Assembly: GCF_032854445.1 (NCBI RefSeq)
Contig: NC_088296.1
Coordinates: forward strand, 1,424,001 to 1,488,000
DNA from: Liolophura sinensis
Lineage: Eukaryota; Mollusca; Polyplacophora; Chitonida; Chitonidae
Reading direction: 5' to 3'
DNA length: 64,000 nt
Made by a program: the position numbers and the translations under genes. The notes beneath the pieces were generated by a model that saw only the letters and a list, made by a program, of their open reading frames with translations, did not search any database and was not told the origin of the DNA. This document shows positions 47,072 to 61,051 of the stretch, one piece after another. The first letter of the stretch is position 1. Each line of letters opens with the position of its first letter.

Positions 47072-49150
47072 CATAGCTGCTCTTTGATGATCATTTTCTC
47101 ACTATGTACTAAAAAAATATTTAGATCCTATATACCCGATACAGAATGGTGTATGTAACTGTGTATAGCCAGTGATGATAAGGCGTCCTAGCTTGTAATA
47201 TAGTCTACGATATGTTAAGTTCTCCTATTGTATGGTTCACGTAATGCGATTTTTGTCATTTTCTGTTTGTTTTTAGTAAATCTATAAATATATGCCCTAT
47301 TTAATAAAATGTAGAAATTAGAATGTTTACATTTTTACTGTACAAATGTTTTTTGACTTACATGTACACAAGAGATCGATTGATACATGTACCACTGATC
47401 CGCGAACCCGAAACCTCGTTCTGTTAAGTCTTCACAAAGAGCATTATTCTTGGGTGTTTTTTAAATAGAATATTATATTTTTTCAACAATATTGCATTAA
47501 ATGCATTAAAATAAAAGAAAATGAAAAACCACGTTGGAACAGGGGAAAAGGAAATTAAAACATCTGATCCGATATTACCAATGTTTAACAAACCACACGT
47601 TGCGCGTTCACGTAACTACCATGGCGATGTATTACCTACAATACAGGCCCACTTGTACGAAGCCTTCTTAACGTTACTAGCACGTAATTACCATGGCAAC
47701 CAGCAGTGTAGGTATTACGGCGCCATGGCTTTGACGTGCTCGTAACATAAAGTGGGCTTCCTACAAGTGAGCCAAGATCCGTTCTGCCTACATATAAATG
47801 TGTCTTGACCGTCAGTTTTACTGCAAAATTCAACCCTTTATTTCTGTTCGCATCAACACGAATTTTACGAGGACAATGGTTGACTTCCTGAATACTTCAT
47901 ATTTTTGGAAAGAAGCAAACCTTTCACCCCTGAAGATTCTCACAGATAAAACATTCAATAGTATGGTAAGGTTGATAAGGATAAGTACACACCTGTTGCA
48001 TATAGACAAAGTGCTGAATGGCCTTTACTGCAGACTGTACGCAGGTTGGATCCTTGCCAACTCCTATTCTCGCAATGCCTAAACATTTTGTTGTGCTTCA
48101 ATTTACTATGTAAACGTGACAAATCTGGTATTTTCCTATGCCAAGCAGAACGTTGCTTAACGTATTTATCTCAGATTAAAAGTTGCATATTTATATTTTA
48201 GGCACAGGCGCCAATGAAAATCCACAAAAGATTTTCAAAAAATCAATTAGACATAAAAAAATGTCGTCTTTTTCTTGCATCGACAAGTAATTAATTGTTG
48301 GTGTGAGTCGATTAACTCAATTTTTTAAGTACCGTTAAGTTCAAACATTTCTTTTCTTTAAGTCTGTACACCTTTATGCTGTGCCCTCCACCCCTTAGGG
48401 CTACCACCCCTTCAGGAATGTGAGGACTATATACTGTGTCTTTGTGCCATTATTTTGTAGTCTTTAACAAACAAGAAAAACAAACAAGAAAAACAACAAA
48501 AAAACATTTCCGAGATGTCTGCCAGCAGCCATCCAGTAACTAACAGAACTGTACCTAATTTTGATATAAATATTTTTAAAAGGCGATTATTTTTGTAAGA
48601 AATAAACAGTGAATACAATGTCCTATGTCCATGTGTTATTTTTAAGCGTGTCGAATAGTTCCACGGGAGAACGAGGTTGTTGCTGTTGTTACTGCTTGTT
48701 ACCATGGTATCGTTCCTAGTTCTACATCCCGTGGTGCATATTACAAATGCGCATGCGTTGCAGATTGTGACCGCACATGCGTATTATGTTTCTTACTAGT
48801 GAAGAAGTCCAGGCTTTTTGTTTCAAATAAAATCAATATTAAACAAAGGAATGTATACATTACAAATGTGCACAGTGAAAATTATATATAACATTTATTT
48901 TATTTGAAGTAAAAATTATTATTCAGGACTGAAAACCCGTGTAACGTTGGGAATATACGCAGTGCATGATTGCTTAAGCTCATCAGTATTACTTTTATGA
49001 AACCCATGTGCAACTATGTGTGTGAAGATGTGTGCGAATAATATCCTTACGCTCCATCCTTTAAAAGAATTCATAATTTTGCAGTGATGTCATAGCTGCT
49101 CTAAACCAATCATCAGCATTGTCTTTAATCATGTGATTTGAGTACTGGAG

Positions 49151-49293
49151 GGGCATCCGTGGTGGTTAGCGTGCCAACGTGACGCAATGACCGAAGAGCC
49201 TATCCCTAATGCCGTAGCTGTGAGTTCAAGTCCAGCTCATGTTTTCTTCCTCTCTGGCCGTAAGTGGGAAGGACTCTCAACAACATGCGGGTG
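49151..49293 (+). mobile_element. SINE family 1, 5' part (A2)
   Basis: Orthologous to 3,107-3,252. The head here reads GGTGGTTAGCGTGCCAACG, nearer the family consensus than A1. Confidence 0.8.
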
Positions 49294-49804
49294 AATCAAC
49301 GCTATTTACTTCAGCTAACAGCATGTCGTACAATGACAATGAGAAAGGGGCACCTGCATGTTTATGAGATTAATAATGAAATTGAAAGACACTGCCATAT
49401 ATTCACGGTATCATTCGTCAGACAAAACAATGCCAGCATTACACAGAACAGGATATCCTATGAATTTGACGGCATACAGTAGTAGGCTGATGGTTAGCAA
49501 CAAATATTTTAGCTTGGCGTATTTCATCGGCTATCACCTGTTACATAACAACTTCAACCGCATATCAGGGGAGCCCTTGCGTCATTGCGCAGAGAATCTG
49601 TCAATGTGTCTATTTCCCATCTAGTTGCAGAGGGCCATTTTATCGATTTGATGCATATAAACAAAATGTGAATTTTTTTTGTTTTGTTTTGTTTTTGTTT
49701 TTTTTTCTTTTAGGCGGAGACCTAAAGCCTCTTTCTAAAACGGACCACTTTTCAGTAGATTTGTCAGTTGTCTGATGAAGGACGTTGTTTTTATCCGGGT
49801 GGCG

Positions 49805-50149
49805 AGGGCGACCGCCATGGCCGAATGGTTAACGTGCTAGCGTAGTGTAATGACTCAGGACTCTTCAACTATTGCGGTCGGTATGAGTTCAAGTCCAGTT
49901 CATACAGGCACCCTCTCCAGTGGCACCTAGGAATGTCTGTCAGCAATCTGGGTATTCCATGGGCTTTTCCCGGTTCCCCCCATCTCTGAGGTCGGTGGGC
50001 CATATTGCCATCTCACCTTTTTGGAATCAAGTAACTCTGTTGCTATGGTGGAGTCTGGTGCTCTTCCCAAAATGAAGATCATCTCATTTCTCACAAGAGT
50101 TGATTACAGTTTCTGCTGTTCAATACTAAAACACAGATTAAAGTTAAAA
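49805..50149 (+). mobile_element. tRNA-derived SINE-like element (A2)
   Basis: Orthologous to 3,765-4,108. Confidence 0.6.
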
Positions 50150-50448
50150 CCCACAAACAATTTGTGACTCGCACGTTTATAGGTGTACACCTCATTGATT
50201 TGCATCCAATACCAGTTAATCTTTAACCGAACGCTGCCTCGATATTAATTGGCGGTCAGCAAAGCTTTGCGCGTTGCCGATCCGCCAGGCGCATTTGCGT
50301 TAATTGTGCCGTCATGGTCGTTGCTATTCACGAATAACTAGGGGATATGAAGTCACGGTTACTGCAGGCTTGGAGAAGACATGTTCTTGTAGCGTACAGC
50401 TTTGACACGTTGAGGACAGCACACCCGAAGAGGCTAGGCTCCAGGTTA

Positions 50449-50810
50449 GTGTGTGAGTACTTGGGGTTTAACGTCGTACTTAACAATTTTTTAGTCATGA
50501 CGACGAAGGGATCCTTAGAGTGTATGTCATGAGCCTCCTTGTTGCAGGACGGTTTTCCACCGCTCTTTTATCTAGTGCTGCTTCACTCAGACGACTTACC
50601 GAAGGAAAGTAAGCTGCCCCTTCCGAGCCATTATACTGATACGCATCAAACATTCGTTGCACTGTCCCTTTCATGCTGAACGCCAAGCGAGAGAGTTACA
50701 ACTTCCTCTTTTAAGGATGTGACTCGATCAAGGTGTGACTCGATCCAGGATTAACCCTGGATCTGCCCCTCCCGAAGCGGACCCTCTACCAACTGTGCTG
50801 TCGGGGCCGG
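50449..50810 (-). mobile_element. SINE family 2 (A2)
   Basis: Orthologous to 4,404-4,781. It has two rather than three B-box units, and its A-box is changed by one base (ACAGCACAGTTGG). Confidence 0.85.
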
Positions 50811-51600
50811 TCCAGATGAGTGAATGGAAGAGTACAGATATGTATATTTCGAAAGCTAAGCTGGGAAGAATGAAACAGATCTCAGATCTAGTTTTCCTCA
50901 CACCATAATGTTGGACACCATCGTATAAGTGAAATATTCTTGAGTAGAGCGTAAAACTCTAATCACGTAAAAATAGATAAACAAACGCTGTCGCCTCGGG
51001 GATCTGCCTCAGGGGTCTGTTTCATTTTGGGTTTAGGTGGTGGTTTAAAGAGCAGACAACATTGGAGCATATGTATATGGACATCGATAGAGCATTCCAC
51101 AGGAAGTGTATAAAGCATAACGCATATGTTTGGGATGTTGCCCAACCACGTCTATTTCGGCTTACGTCACCTGAACCCTGTTTTGTCTTTTAAATCGATA
51201 ACTGCAAGACAGATTCTCAAAGCAAACTAAAACACCAATTTGCAAAGGAATATGTAAACAAAGATAACATACAAATCTTAAATAAATCAGGTAACATGTA
51301 AGAGAGTAACGCGACGAAGACATGCAGTCGATATGTCAATTGTGTTTATGTCAAATGAAGAAAATTATGTGGTTATGAAAGAGAATTTTTTTTTAAATTT
51401 TCCTGTTTTTGGTGTTTTTATATTTGTTTATTACCCCACTATGTTATGCATAATTTCCGTCAAAGGTCAGAAATTACGTCATTATTGACCTTGTTCGGGG
51501 CACGGTGAACACCCCGAAGTGTCCCAAGCCCAGTGAACTGTGGTCGCCACTATGACGAGCCCGAGCGTGTTGAATTGATCAGTCGGCGCAATTTTGTTCT

Positions 51601-51924
51601 ATGCTGAGATTTTATCAGCAAACAACACATTCATTTATAGATATTTCCCCACCTTCACATTTGGGTTATTACGTCATTTTTAGATTTTACAAAAAGAGTG
51701 GGATGGTTTCAGACTTCAGCTTCTTCAGGTTTCACCATGATGTGACATTTCGAAAAGAATGGACAACTAAAATGAAGCGATTCAACTTTCTCCAAGTGAC
51801 TGCATCGGAATGTTCTCAGCTGTCATTGTCAAACTCCTTCATTAAATGGTCAAAGAGTTTTGGTTCAAACTGGTTGAATGACATATCTTCCATGTTGTGT
51901 AAATTTACCTTGGTCTCTTCTTAG
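51601..51924 (+). pseudogene. Decayed THAP-type exon (A2)
   Basis: Orthologous to 5,582-5,905, same frame and length. The zinc-ligand losses (Y and F at the first two cysteines, SECSQL for CSEHF) are shared, so the decay predates the duplication. Differences such as SSKK to FYKK look unconstrained. Confidence 0.5.
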
Positions 51925-52302
51925 CCTATGTAAAGTGCACCTGATATGTTGTCGGCCGGTTGCAAGCCTGAAATACATGTATATACAGTGTAGGCAATAG
52001 CGTGTTGATCCAACAATAAGCTGAGCATAAAGCAAAAGCATGGCTATTCAAAAGAAACTGAGACGTCGCATATTTGTCGTTTTTATATTTCGACAAAATT
52101 GTATTTGTCATCTTCAGGATTCGTAAAAAGCCACACAAGTAGCTAATATATGTATACAGTTCAGTTACACAAACAAACAATAGAAGGCTCAGCAGATTTC
52201 CAATGATGAATGATTTAGTGGGTGTAGACAATGAAAACTTTTCGAAAATCCACGCTGAAAAAGTTATTTCTGGATTCGCGCACAAAAACGCCCTTATTAT
52301 TC

Positions 52303-52689
52303 AACCCTGTCATGTACGAACAGATAGACAGTGTGTCCACTGGGTCTCCATTAGGCCACCCTTGCCAACAAAATCATGACTGAATTAGAAAAGACAGTAA
52401 TTCAACAACTGATAAATGATAGGGTCATACAATGCTACGACCGTTATGTTGATGACACACTAGTATGTCGATGACACACTAGTATGTTGATGACACACTA
52501 GTATGTTGATGACACACTAGTATGTTGATGACACACTAGTGTGTTGATGACACACTAGTACGTTGATGACACACCAGCATGTTGATGACACACTAGTATG
52601 TTGATGACACACTAGTACTTGCCAAACCTGAGAACTTCCCAACGATATTAAACAACCTGAACTCATTCAATTCGCACAGAAATTCACCC
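52303..52689 (+). mobile_element. Reverse transcriptase fragment (A2)
   Basis: Orthologous to 6,284-6,840 with the same frameshift after SPLG. The active-site array has nine units and the sequence downstream of NSHRNSP is shorter. Confidence 0.65.
52445..52615 (+). repeat. 19-bp minisatellite in RT codons (A2)
   Basis: Nine units of TATGTTGATGACACACTAG and variants, against 18 in A1. Confidence 0.95.
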
Positions 52690-52711
52690 AAGAATCAAAA
52701 TATGATTTGAT

Positions 52712-52961
52712 TTGATTTGTTTGATTGGTGTTTTACGCCGTACTCAAGAATATTTCACTTATACGACGGCGGCCAGCATTATGGCGGGATGAAACCGGGC
52801 AGAGCGAGGGAAACGCACGACCATCCGCAGGTTGCTACAAAATCTTCCCACGTACGGCCAGAGGGGGACTCTTGAACTCTTGGACTTGAACTTGCAGGGA
52901 CTGCATTGGTGAGAGACTCGTGAGTTTTACGCTGCGCTAGCCTTCTAACCAACTGAACCTG
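52712..52961 (-). mobile_element. SINE family 1 (A2)
   Basis: Orthologous to 7,045-7,296. Confidence 0.85.
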
Positions 52962-53842
52962 AATTATTCGCCTGTGAATCCACTCTATTCAGCCATTCTC
53001 CTGAACTGACACCGCTTACAGCTGCAATGTACATTTATTTTAGCAGGCACTGGCCATCCGCTTCTAAACAACGATGTGAAAGCCTCTAAAGAATCGCAAC
53101 TGTCTAGGTGAATATGACCACCATTTATATTCAACTGCATTTTTTTTTTATTTTTTGTTTGTTTTTATTTTCTTTTGTTTTTTCTTCTTTAATATATAAG
53201 ACATTCATTTACTGACAATATACTTACCATGGATATTTGTATTTTTTTTCTGCTTATTGGATTGACACTACTGCCCTTATCTCCAGCCATTATGAATTGT
53301 GTTTTTAAAGTTTATTTATTTCACGTAAATAGGCATTATAGACAGTGCTATGGACTCTCCAGTGTGAAAGAGATACAGTAAGACCCGATGACCCTGAGCA
53401 AGCTGGGCAAATCTGCGATCTACGATGTATTCAAAATGAGTTCAGATCTTTCAAAACACATTTTTTGAGATGGGTGCTATGCTATTTAGTTCATTTAAAA
53501 AGTTCATTTCCTGTTTATTGTGATATTAGTTGCCGCAATTCTCACGTGGAAAAACAGTTGTTTCCTGGTTGTATGATGATACCTGAAACTAAACCTTTAA
53601 TTCATTAATTCACAATATTTAATGCATATATTCATTTAGTAGTATATATATGGCAATAATTAAAATAAACATTGCAGAAAATCAGGCATACCCACAAATC
53701 TTGCACTTTTGAAAGAATCTGGAAAAATATTTCAAAAGAACGGGTAATAAAAACTTTACTTAATTATACCTTTACCAATTTATTTCTGTAAAATTTAATT
53801 ACGTCCAGGATGGCCTGTTTAATAAATATACATTGTTTTCCG

Positions 53843-54127
53843 TGCACCATGGCCAACCGTTGTGTAACAACAACAGAAATATGTCAGCATCCGTGCGTAC
53901 GATGGAATACGACGACAAATGTTATCAGCTGAACTACTTACTGGTGGCATGGTATGAGGCCAAAAGACGTTGTGGTAATCGTGGCGGGCAACTTGCCATG
54001 ATTGACGACACTTTGATAAGAAAGAAACCGGACTTCAGGCAGCTGTTGGAGAAGGTTTTCTTCAGAGCATGTCTATGGCTCGGCTTAACAGATCAACGTA
54101 CTGAGGGACACTGGGAGTGGATCGACG
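53843..54127 (+). pseudogene. C-type lectin-like exon with lost acceptor (A2)
   Basis: Counterpart of 8,311-8,595: the frame is open, KCYQLNYLLVAWYEAKRRC and WLGLTDQRTEGHWEWIDG are unchanged, and the GTGAGT donor is intact. However, the A1 acceptor TTGATTTCAG reads TTGTTTTCCG here, so the essential AG is gone. The nearest downstream AG (CAACAACAG, about 30 nt in) would shorten the exon and change its phase unless compensated. Either this copy is not spliced normally or another acceptor is used. Amino-acid changes cluster in the middle (IDDTLIRKKPDF against ADDNLIRKHPDM). Confidence 0.6.
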
Positions 54128-54241
54128 GTGAGTGCGTGCCTAATATCCGTGACATGCTGTTAAAATACATTGCCCAGTAACAAGCGTCTTTAACTAAAAA
54201 TTCAAACACATCTAAAATTAAAATTGTTTGTTCTTGGAAGT

Positions 54242-54436
54242 ATATTTATTTATTTATTTGATTGGTATTTTACGCCGTACTCAAAATATTTCACTTATAC
54301 GACGATGGCCAGCATTATGGACGGCGGGCAGTGGAAACCCACGACCATCTGCAGGTTGTTGACAGACCTTCCCACGTACGGTCGGAGAGGAAGCCAGCAT
54401 GAGCCGGGCTTGAACTCACAGCGACCGCATTGGGGA
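54242..54436 (-). mobile_element. SINE family 1 in lectin intron (A2)
   Basis: Orthologous to 8,708-8,900. Confidence 0.85.
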
Positions 54437-56224
54437 AGTTTACAACACACGGATTCTTTACTGCAGAGCAATGTACCAACCACAATATAAGCCCTTTGCT
54501 GTTCTGAGTTAAGCACTTGCAATTTGGGACTGATGCCTTGAGCTATTTGATAAATACGGGCCCTGGATTTAGACCCTCTAACTTTGCAGATTCTGTGGCC
54601 CGTCAAACCAGAGCTTGAGTTTTACATTATTCATTGACAAATGTTTTGTTGTTTTTAGCAATGCGACTCCTTATAATAATGTTACAATAATTATGTACCG
54701 TCATTGAATATTATAGATTCCAGTGCTGAGGACTCGTCCCTTTGCATTGTTTTAATGTTATTGTATGTTAAATGTGCATTCTGAGTACCGGTAATTCTAG
54801 ACCAGTGACATTTAATCAGTTGCAATACACTTCACTGCGTTTTGTACCTAATTCTGTTTAAGCCATAGTGCTAGGGGGATAGTAATTTGCTACTATTTAT
54901 GCATTTACATGAAGATCTAGAATAAAACCCCAACTAAGGTAGATTGGCAATAGGTCGTGTTTCACCCTGTATCACGTTGTCGTCGCTGCCTCGGTCTTAG
55001 CCCTATAATGTAGGTCTTAATTGTATTGAGGTATTCGTATTTCTGATTAAGAAATAAGACTGAAAATAAAGACCAAATGATATAGTTGGAATGATAGACA
55101 ACAGCTCTCTTTCTTCCCCTTTTGTGACTTCAAGATCTAGTTCTAGTTCCTTCACTCACATTAGATACCTTCCACGAAAAATCATTCTACTGGAAACCTG
55201 TGCCTGTAACAAGTGCCACATGTATATACCAGAAGTAAGAATGTCAGGCTCCATTCACCCGAATGGAGGTAGGGGAATTCCCGTGATTATAGAGGCTTTT
55301 TTAAAATTTATTTTATTGCTATATTACACAACACTCAATACTATTACTTATACAAATTAACCGCAACCGCAGTCTCCCAACCGCAGATTGCGTGAAGATT
55401 TTCCCACGTACGACCGAAGGGGAATATAGAGGCTTTAGTTTAATTGGCAACAATCGTATTTTCATGTTCATCTCATGCACGAAGCTGGAATTTTCACTTT
55501 CGTTTTCTCTTCGCATTGCCTTATGGCATCATAAAAACGTTTATTCTATAAACTAATTAAATAGTAAAAAATTTCAAAATATTGGCTTGATACAATCTCT
55601 ATACCTCTTAACTTTGTATTCATTACATGTAGCATGACGTAAACTTAGCGGTTTGACTTTATTGTGTGCGCTGCAGATGCTGCTGCTGATAAAATACTGA
55701 AAACATATTTTAATATCAGGTTATTTCACATGTGAAAGAACTAAGTTTGAAGTGGTTATCACATTTAAAATGATTTTTGTTGATTTTGACTGATTTTGAA
55801 AGTGCCTTAATGGATCTAGCATTTTTTTCTTTTGTTTTCTTTTGTTTATATTTTTATTTATACTGTATTCCTGCGTAAATCAAGACCACGCATCCCCGAA
55901 ACTATTGCATTGTTTTAATGTTATTGTATGTTGACAATACAGCATTTTGTGTAATCCTAGTCCAATGTCGTCAAATATATTGCAATGAAGCTCACTCGTA
56001 ATTTTTTTTTTTTTTTTCGTGATTCTGTTCAAGCTCTGATGTCAGAGATTGTATCAGCCACTATAAGGAAAGCATTTACCGGTGCAGTTCAAATCAGACC
56101 TTATCTAAACTAAACTGCCCTGAGGCCGGATTTCTCCAGTGACAACTTTCCAGCTATCACAATGACGTCGATGTTATAGATTTACTCTGCCTGATGTACT
56201 CTTTTATTTAACAATGTTTTATAG

Positions 56225-56343
56225 GATCTCCAGCAACAGCTGTGATGCTTTCAAAACGTAACGTTTTCGTCGGTGCCATGGGGTGTGGAATTCGGGATTG
56301 TGACGTTGTCTGTCGATTTCAACACCTCACAAACCAATATTAA
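56225..56343 (+). CDS. C-type lectin-like last exon (A2)
   Basis: Counterpart of 10,689-10,807 with the acceptor TTTTATAG intact. Two residues differ (SPATAVML against SPATPVRL), while the cysteine cluster GAMGCGIRDCDVVCRF and the stop are identical. If the preceding exon is not spliced in, this exon is non-functional. Confidence 0.5.
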
Positions 56344-57763
56344 TGGAGTTAAAGAAAGTGCGATTGAATGGGCAATTTCGTGTGCCACTACTATGGGGAC
56401 ACCCATATATAACCTTTACATGAACAATGGTTGGGTGATTGAATGATTCTGATTGGATTTTGTGAGAGAGACAAACCCCAAATGTCCAGTCTAAGCTGAA
56501 TTTTAGATATGTCAGATTTACTCAAGCGTGATTAAAGCTGGAGGGTTTAGCCCAGGAAACTCTATGTCTACTGTCAGCCAATCAGCGTCGATTCCGTATC
56601 ATTTAACCCCTAAATACCAAAACTTGAGAAAAACCGGGGTCTAAAAAATGTCTTTACTTTTGACAAAAGTACTGAAGGTAGAGCTGAACGAAAAAGGCAG
56701 GTTACAAATCCCAGATCTGGAGATGTTTTGATTGTTCTTCATTAACACTGAATGAAATTATCTCAACAGTAGCGGAAATAGCTACTCATAAGATGTTGAC
56801 AAATCTGAAAATCCAAATATATACCCTGACATGACAATTACTGTCGTGAAGCCATAAAGGACGGTAAATGCTGTACACAGTTTTACGTAATTGTTGTCCT
56901 ACTAATGATAATTTAAAACAGGTTTGTCTATTAGAGCTAGTTTAGTTAAGACAAAGAGTGCCGTACATGTTGTTGTTGAAATCAAATCGTTAAATTTCTA
57001 ATTTGGTTTTCTACGTGTTATGCACCAGTCTGTGTAAACAACGTTTTAAGGTGTGTATAATTGTAATCTTTAAACATCTGATCATGGTATATCCTAGTAC
57101 TCAGCTAAGTTAGGTAGAAATGACATGAGTTCTATAGCCGTCCACCATCCTTAATTAATACCTCCGCCGGCACGCGATAATACATCTCTATCCAGCTATC
57201 GTTAGCAGGCGGCTACACGCATGTTTTAAGACTGGAGAACGTAAAGCTGTCCGTCATTTCATGTCAACGATAATTTTGTTACTTTTTAATGATGTTTGAA
57301 TTGATTAAACTTGGAATGTCATGATTTTTATGAACTGTTTTGATGTGTTTTGATATACATACCTATACCGCCAGGCGCGATATATTTATTTGATTTGTCA
57401 TGCTTTAACTCTTAATGTCTTCATGCATGGCTTCTAACTGTGTAACATAAATACTTATTGAGCTTTCTCTTTACTAATATTGTAGCGTCAAGACCTCGCG
57501 CTCATCATGTGACTTCACAGCTTCATTCCAGCAATAAATCATATCATCATCTACAAGTCACAAGACGCGGCTAAGCAAGTCATCGCTTTCCCGCACACAG
57601 GAAGTGAGGCAGTATATCCACTGGGGGTCTATCAGTTTAGACTACACGAGGAAAGCATGAGTTCAAATCTAGGATCCCGCCGATCAGAAGTTTAAAGCTC
57701 AGCCTTGGCGCTTTTTAACCCTCATCGGTGGAGAGTTAATAGAGAGCCTTCTTTAAATATACA
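56344..57763. other. No recognised gene (A2)
   Basis: Counterpart of 10,808-12,148 with two small insertions (near 56,495 and 56,935). Confidence 0.5.
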
Positions 57764-57858
57764 TTTGGTTGGCGTTTTACGCCGCACTCCAAAATGTTTC
57801 ACTTATACGACGGCGGCCAGCATTATGGTGGAAGGAAACCCACGACCATCCGCATCCC
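57764..57858 (-). mobile_element. SINE family 1, 3' fragment (A2)
   Basis: Orthologous to 12,149-12,238. Confidence 0.85.
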
Positions 57859-58198
57859 ATATCCACGACCATATTGTGGAAGCCAACAAGCTATTTGAGA
57901 TATATATTTCCCATCTTTTTCCTAGAGTCTCCTGTCTGCTTCCTAACGTGACGTAACGCAACATAAATGAAAATTTGAGCCACGTATACACAAGGAAGGA
58001 GATAGGAGGACCACGAATTAGACGGAGAAAGAAAGTACACACCTCATGCCCCGAATCAGAAAGAAACGAAGCTGTCCACACCTGAGGAAATATAAATCAG
58101 GTAGCCTAATATATGGAACAGGTGTCGATCGAGAGATCGAGAGATCGAGATCCAGACAGAGAGATATACATGTAGATCGAATGAGGTGAAACCATGCA

Positions 58199-58680
58199 CA
58201 TGTTGAAAGATACACATGTGGGGACCCGGTATTATATGTAGTAAGAGGGGAAAACCAGCTCCAACTGAGAAGTTATATATCAGGTAATGTGTGGGCCCGA
58301 TATTAGAGAGAGAGGAAAATCATCTCTCCTGAGAAGTTACACGTTAAGTATGTGTGAGCCCGGTAATAGAGAGAGGAAAACCGGCCCTCCTGAGAAGTTA
58401 CATATCAAGTAATGTGTGGACCCAGTATTACAGAGAGAGGAAAACAGCTCTCCTGAGAAGTTACACATCAAGTAATGTGTGGACCCGGTATTACAGAGAG
58501 AGGAAAACAGCTCTCCTGAGAAGTTATACATCAGGTAATGTGTGGACCCAGTATTAGAGAGAGAGGAAAAGCATCTCTCCTGAGAAGTTACACAACATGT
58601 ATAATGTGTGCACCCGGTATTTGAGAGAGAAAAACCAGCACCCCCCCCCCCACCCCCCCCGAGAAAATACTCATCGGGTA
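58199..58680. repeat. 64-bp minisatellite (A2)
   Basis: About six to seven units, less than half the A1 array. It includes a C-rich run near 58,640-58,660. A separate short GATCGAGA repeat precedes it at about 58,127-58,150. Confidence 0.9.
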
Positions 58681-60844
58681 ATGTGAGGAGTCGGGATTTC
58701 TGAGGAAACACAGCACTACTGATAAGATACCCATCAGGTTACTTGAATATACACTGTATGTTGAATATGAAGTTCATATACGTAAAAAATTGAGTAACAA
58801 TACTACATACGGTTCATGGTTTTACGAGTGTATTATTACATTTCACTGACACCAACTCAATCATTTAAACGAGAATTAGATAATACACAATCATTTCTTT
58901 CTATTTATCGCATTTCTCAGAAGTTGGAAGTCAAAGGACAGAAAATGGCAAAATATCACTGAATCATACATGTAGATGAATACAAATACAACTGACATCA
59001 AAATAACAGCAAGCAGTTGCAATGGCGCAATGCTCTAATAGATGACCTCATAATCTTCACCACAGGTTGTCACAGCTACAGTACTATTGATGACACCGCC
59101 TATTAGAGTAAATCAGGTACAAAATGCTTACAGACACGGATGAGACAGTCACTGGGTTGAAAAAGAGAAAACTACAAATCACACTCATAATTTTCTCATT
59201 TTTAGCAGTTCTAAATTAAATTCTGAACATTTTTCTGATGTATTTTTTGTATAAATAAAGAGGTATTCCTCCAAAAAGAGGACACATCTCATGCCTGTAA
59301 AGACTGACAGCATAGAGAATCAAACCAGAGAGGCGACAACAGTGTTATAGCTGGCAAATGGTCAAACATAACCGGCGAAATACAACCTCTTGTCAATTTA
59401 CCTCAGCCAAGGGTTTACTCCAACTCTTCATGTAAATGCATAAACAGTAGCTATTTACATGTCCCCTAGCACCATGGCTTAAGCAGAATTAGGTAAAACA
59501 AATGCAGTGATGTTAATTGCAATTTATTATACGTCAATGGTCTACAATTACTCAAAGCCAGACTTTTACATTTGCTAAGTGCAAAAATCAAAGATGATTT
59601 TCTAGCTGATTTTAGATGGACATATTGTTGTGTGTTTTAACCTACATGTATGGAGACTTTGAAGCAAAAACACCCTGACCAACTCGCACATTGCAACATA
59701 TCAAGCGTTTGGATACATGAGCTGCACATCAACTTGGAGACGATTGGTGGTCTTTGAGGTTAACTTAAAATGGAACTATCTACCCATTCTGTAGAGCATG
59801 CATAGGGATACGGGCCATTACTAGTTGGCTGTGAGTGTCTTACAAGCAGATAATGCCAGGGTGTATATTATACATGTCAATTTACTTTAGGCACATATAG
59901 ATCTACAGATCTGGGTGAAGTTAATTCACCATAAGGAGACAGCTCATGTTTTAGTTATTCATTCACCTATGCAATAAAAGAGAATTACCGCTCAATTCAA
60001 CAAAAATTGATTAGGTTTTTGAAAGAAAAATTGTGGACAAGATTGTTTACATCAAATTTGTAAGACAAAAACCAAAGAAAAGTGGTGTAACAACTATACA
60101 CCTATCAGTTCACCGGACTAAGCACTTCCAAGCCAAACACAATCTATATTCTGGACAAAATCCTTAAACAACCGACACAGAGCATACATGTAATCAAAGT
60201 ATATACATGTATTAAGAAAAGCGTATAATACAGCTAAAACATATGATTTGCACTGGGCCAAATTATCACAATGTCATCATATATAATCACCAGATATAGT
60301 GTAATACTTACAGGGATCTACCTGGGCAGTGAATACAATGTGCAGTAATGCATATTATCTAACATCACGGCAATTACATGGAAATCTCGTTTAAATGGAA
60401 TATTTATGATTTATAATATAAATGCTTAACATCTTTCCTCACATAGCTTACATACTGAAAAACAAGTTTAGTTTTTAAACACATTTCTGATACAATATTG
60501 GTTTTTATTCATAAAAGAAAAGTCTCGTAACTAAGAGATGTGTTTATAATGGTAAACACATCCGATATTTACATAGTAATGGGGTGGATATATTAACAAA
60601 AAGACATATTCCAGTAAACAAATGTTTATATTGAGTGTAGACATCTCATAAACTTCTCAAAATGTTTAATATTGTAGACATGTGACACGTTTACACTCTA
60701 ATGCATAACACTATTCATGTATTTAGTCAAACTATGGCCAGGTACAATGTGTAGTGACAATGTGTTAGTAAAGGCAAAGTTTCAATACACAAAGTAAAAT
60801 CAAAAAAGGCCAAACATACACGAAAGAATGATATCAACATTTGA
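58681..60844. other. No recognised gene (A2)
   Basis: Counterpart of 13,601-15,714. Nothing recognised. Confidence 0.5.
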
Positions 60845-61051
60845 GTTATTTGATTGGTGTTTGAGCTGTACATAGTTATACGACAGCTGCCAGCATTATG
60901 GTGGAAGGAAACGGGGCAGAGACCGGGAAAAACACATAACCATCCGCAGGTTGCTGCAAGACCTTCCCACGTACAGCTTGAGAGGAAGTCAGCATTTGTG
61001 AGAGAATTGCGCCAAATTGGCATGCTAACCAAACTTTGTTGAACATAGGAT
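60845..61051 (-). mobile_element. Diverged SINE family 1 copy (A2)
   Basis: Orthologous to 15,715-15,920. Confidence 0.8.

Noticed and set aside
58337-58711. 124-codon repetitive frame
   Set aside because: Translation of the 64-bp minisatellite and the C-rich run.
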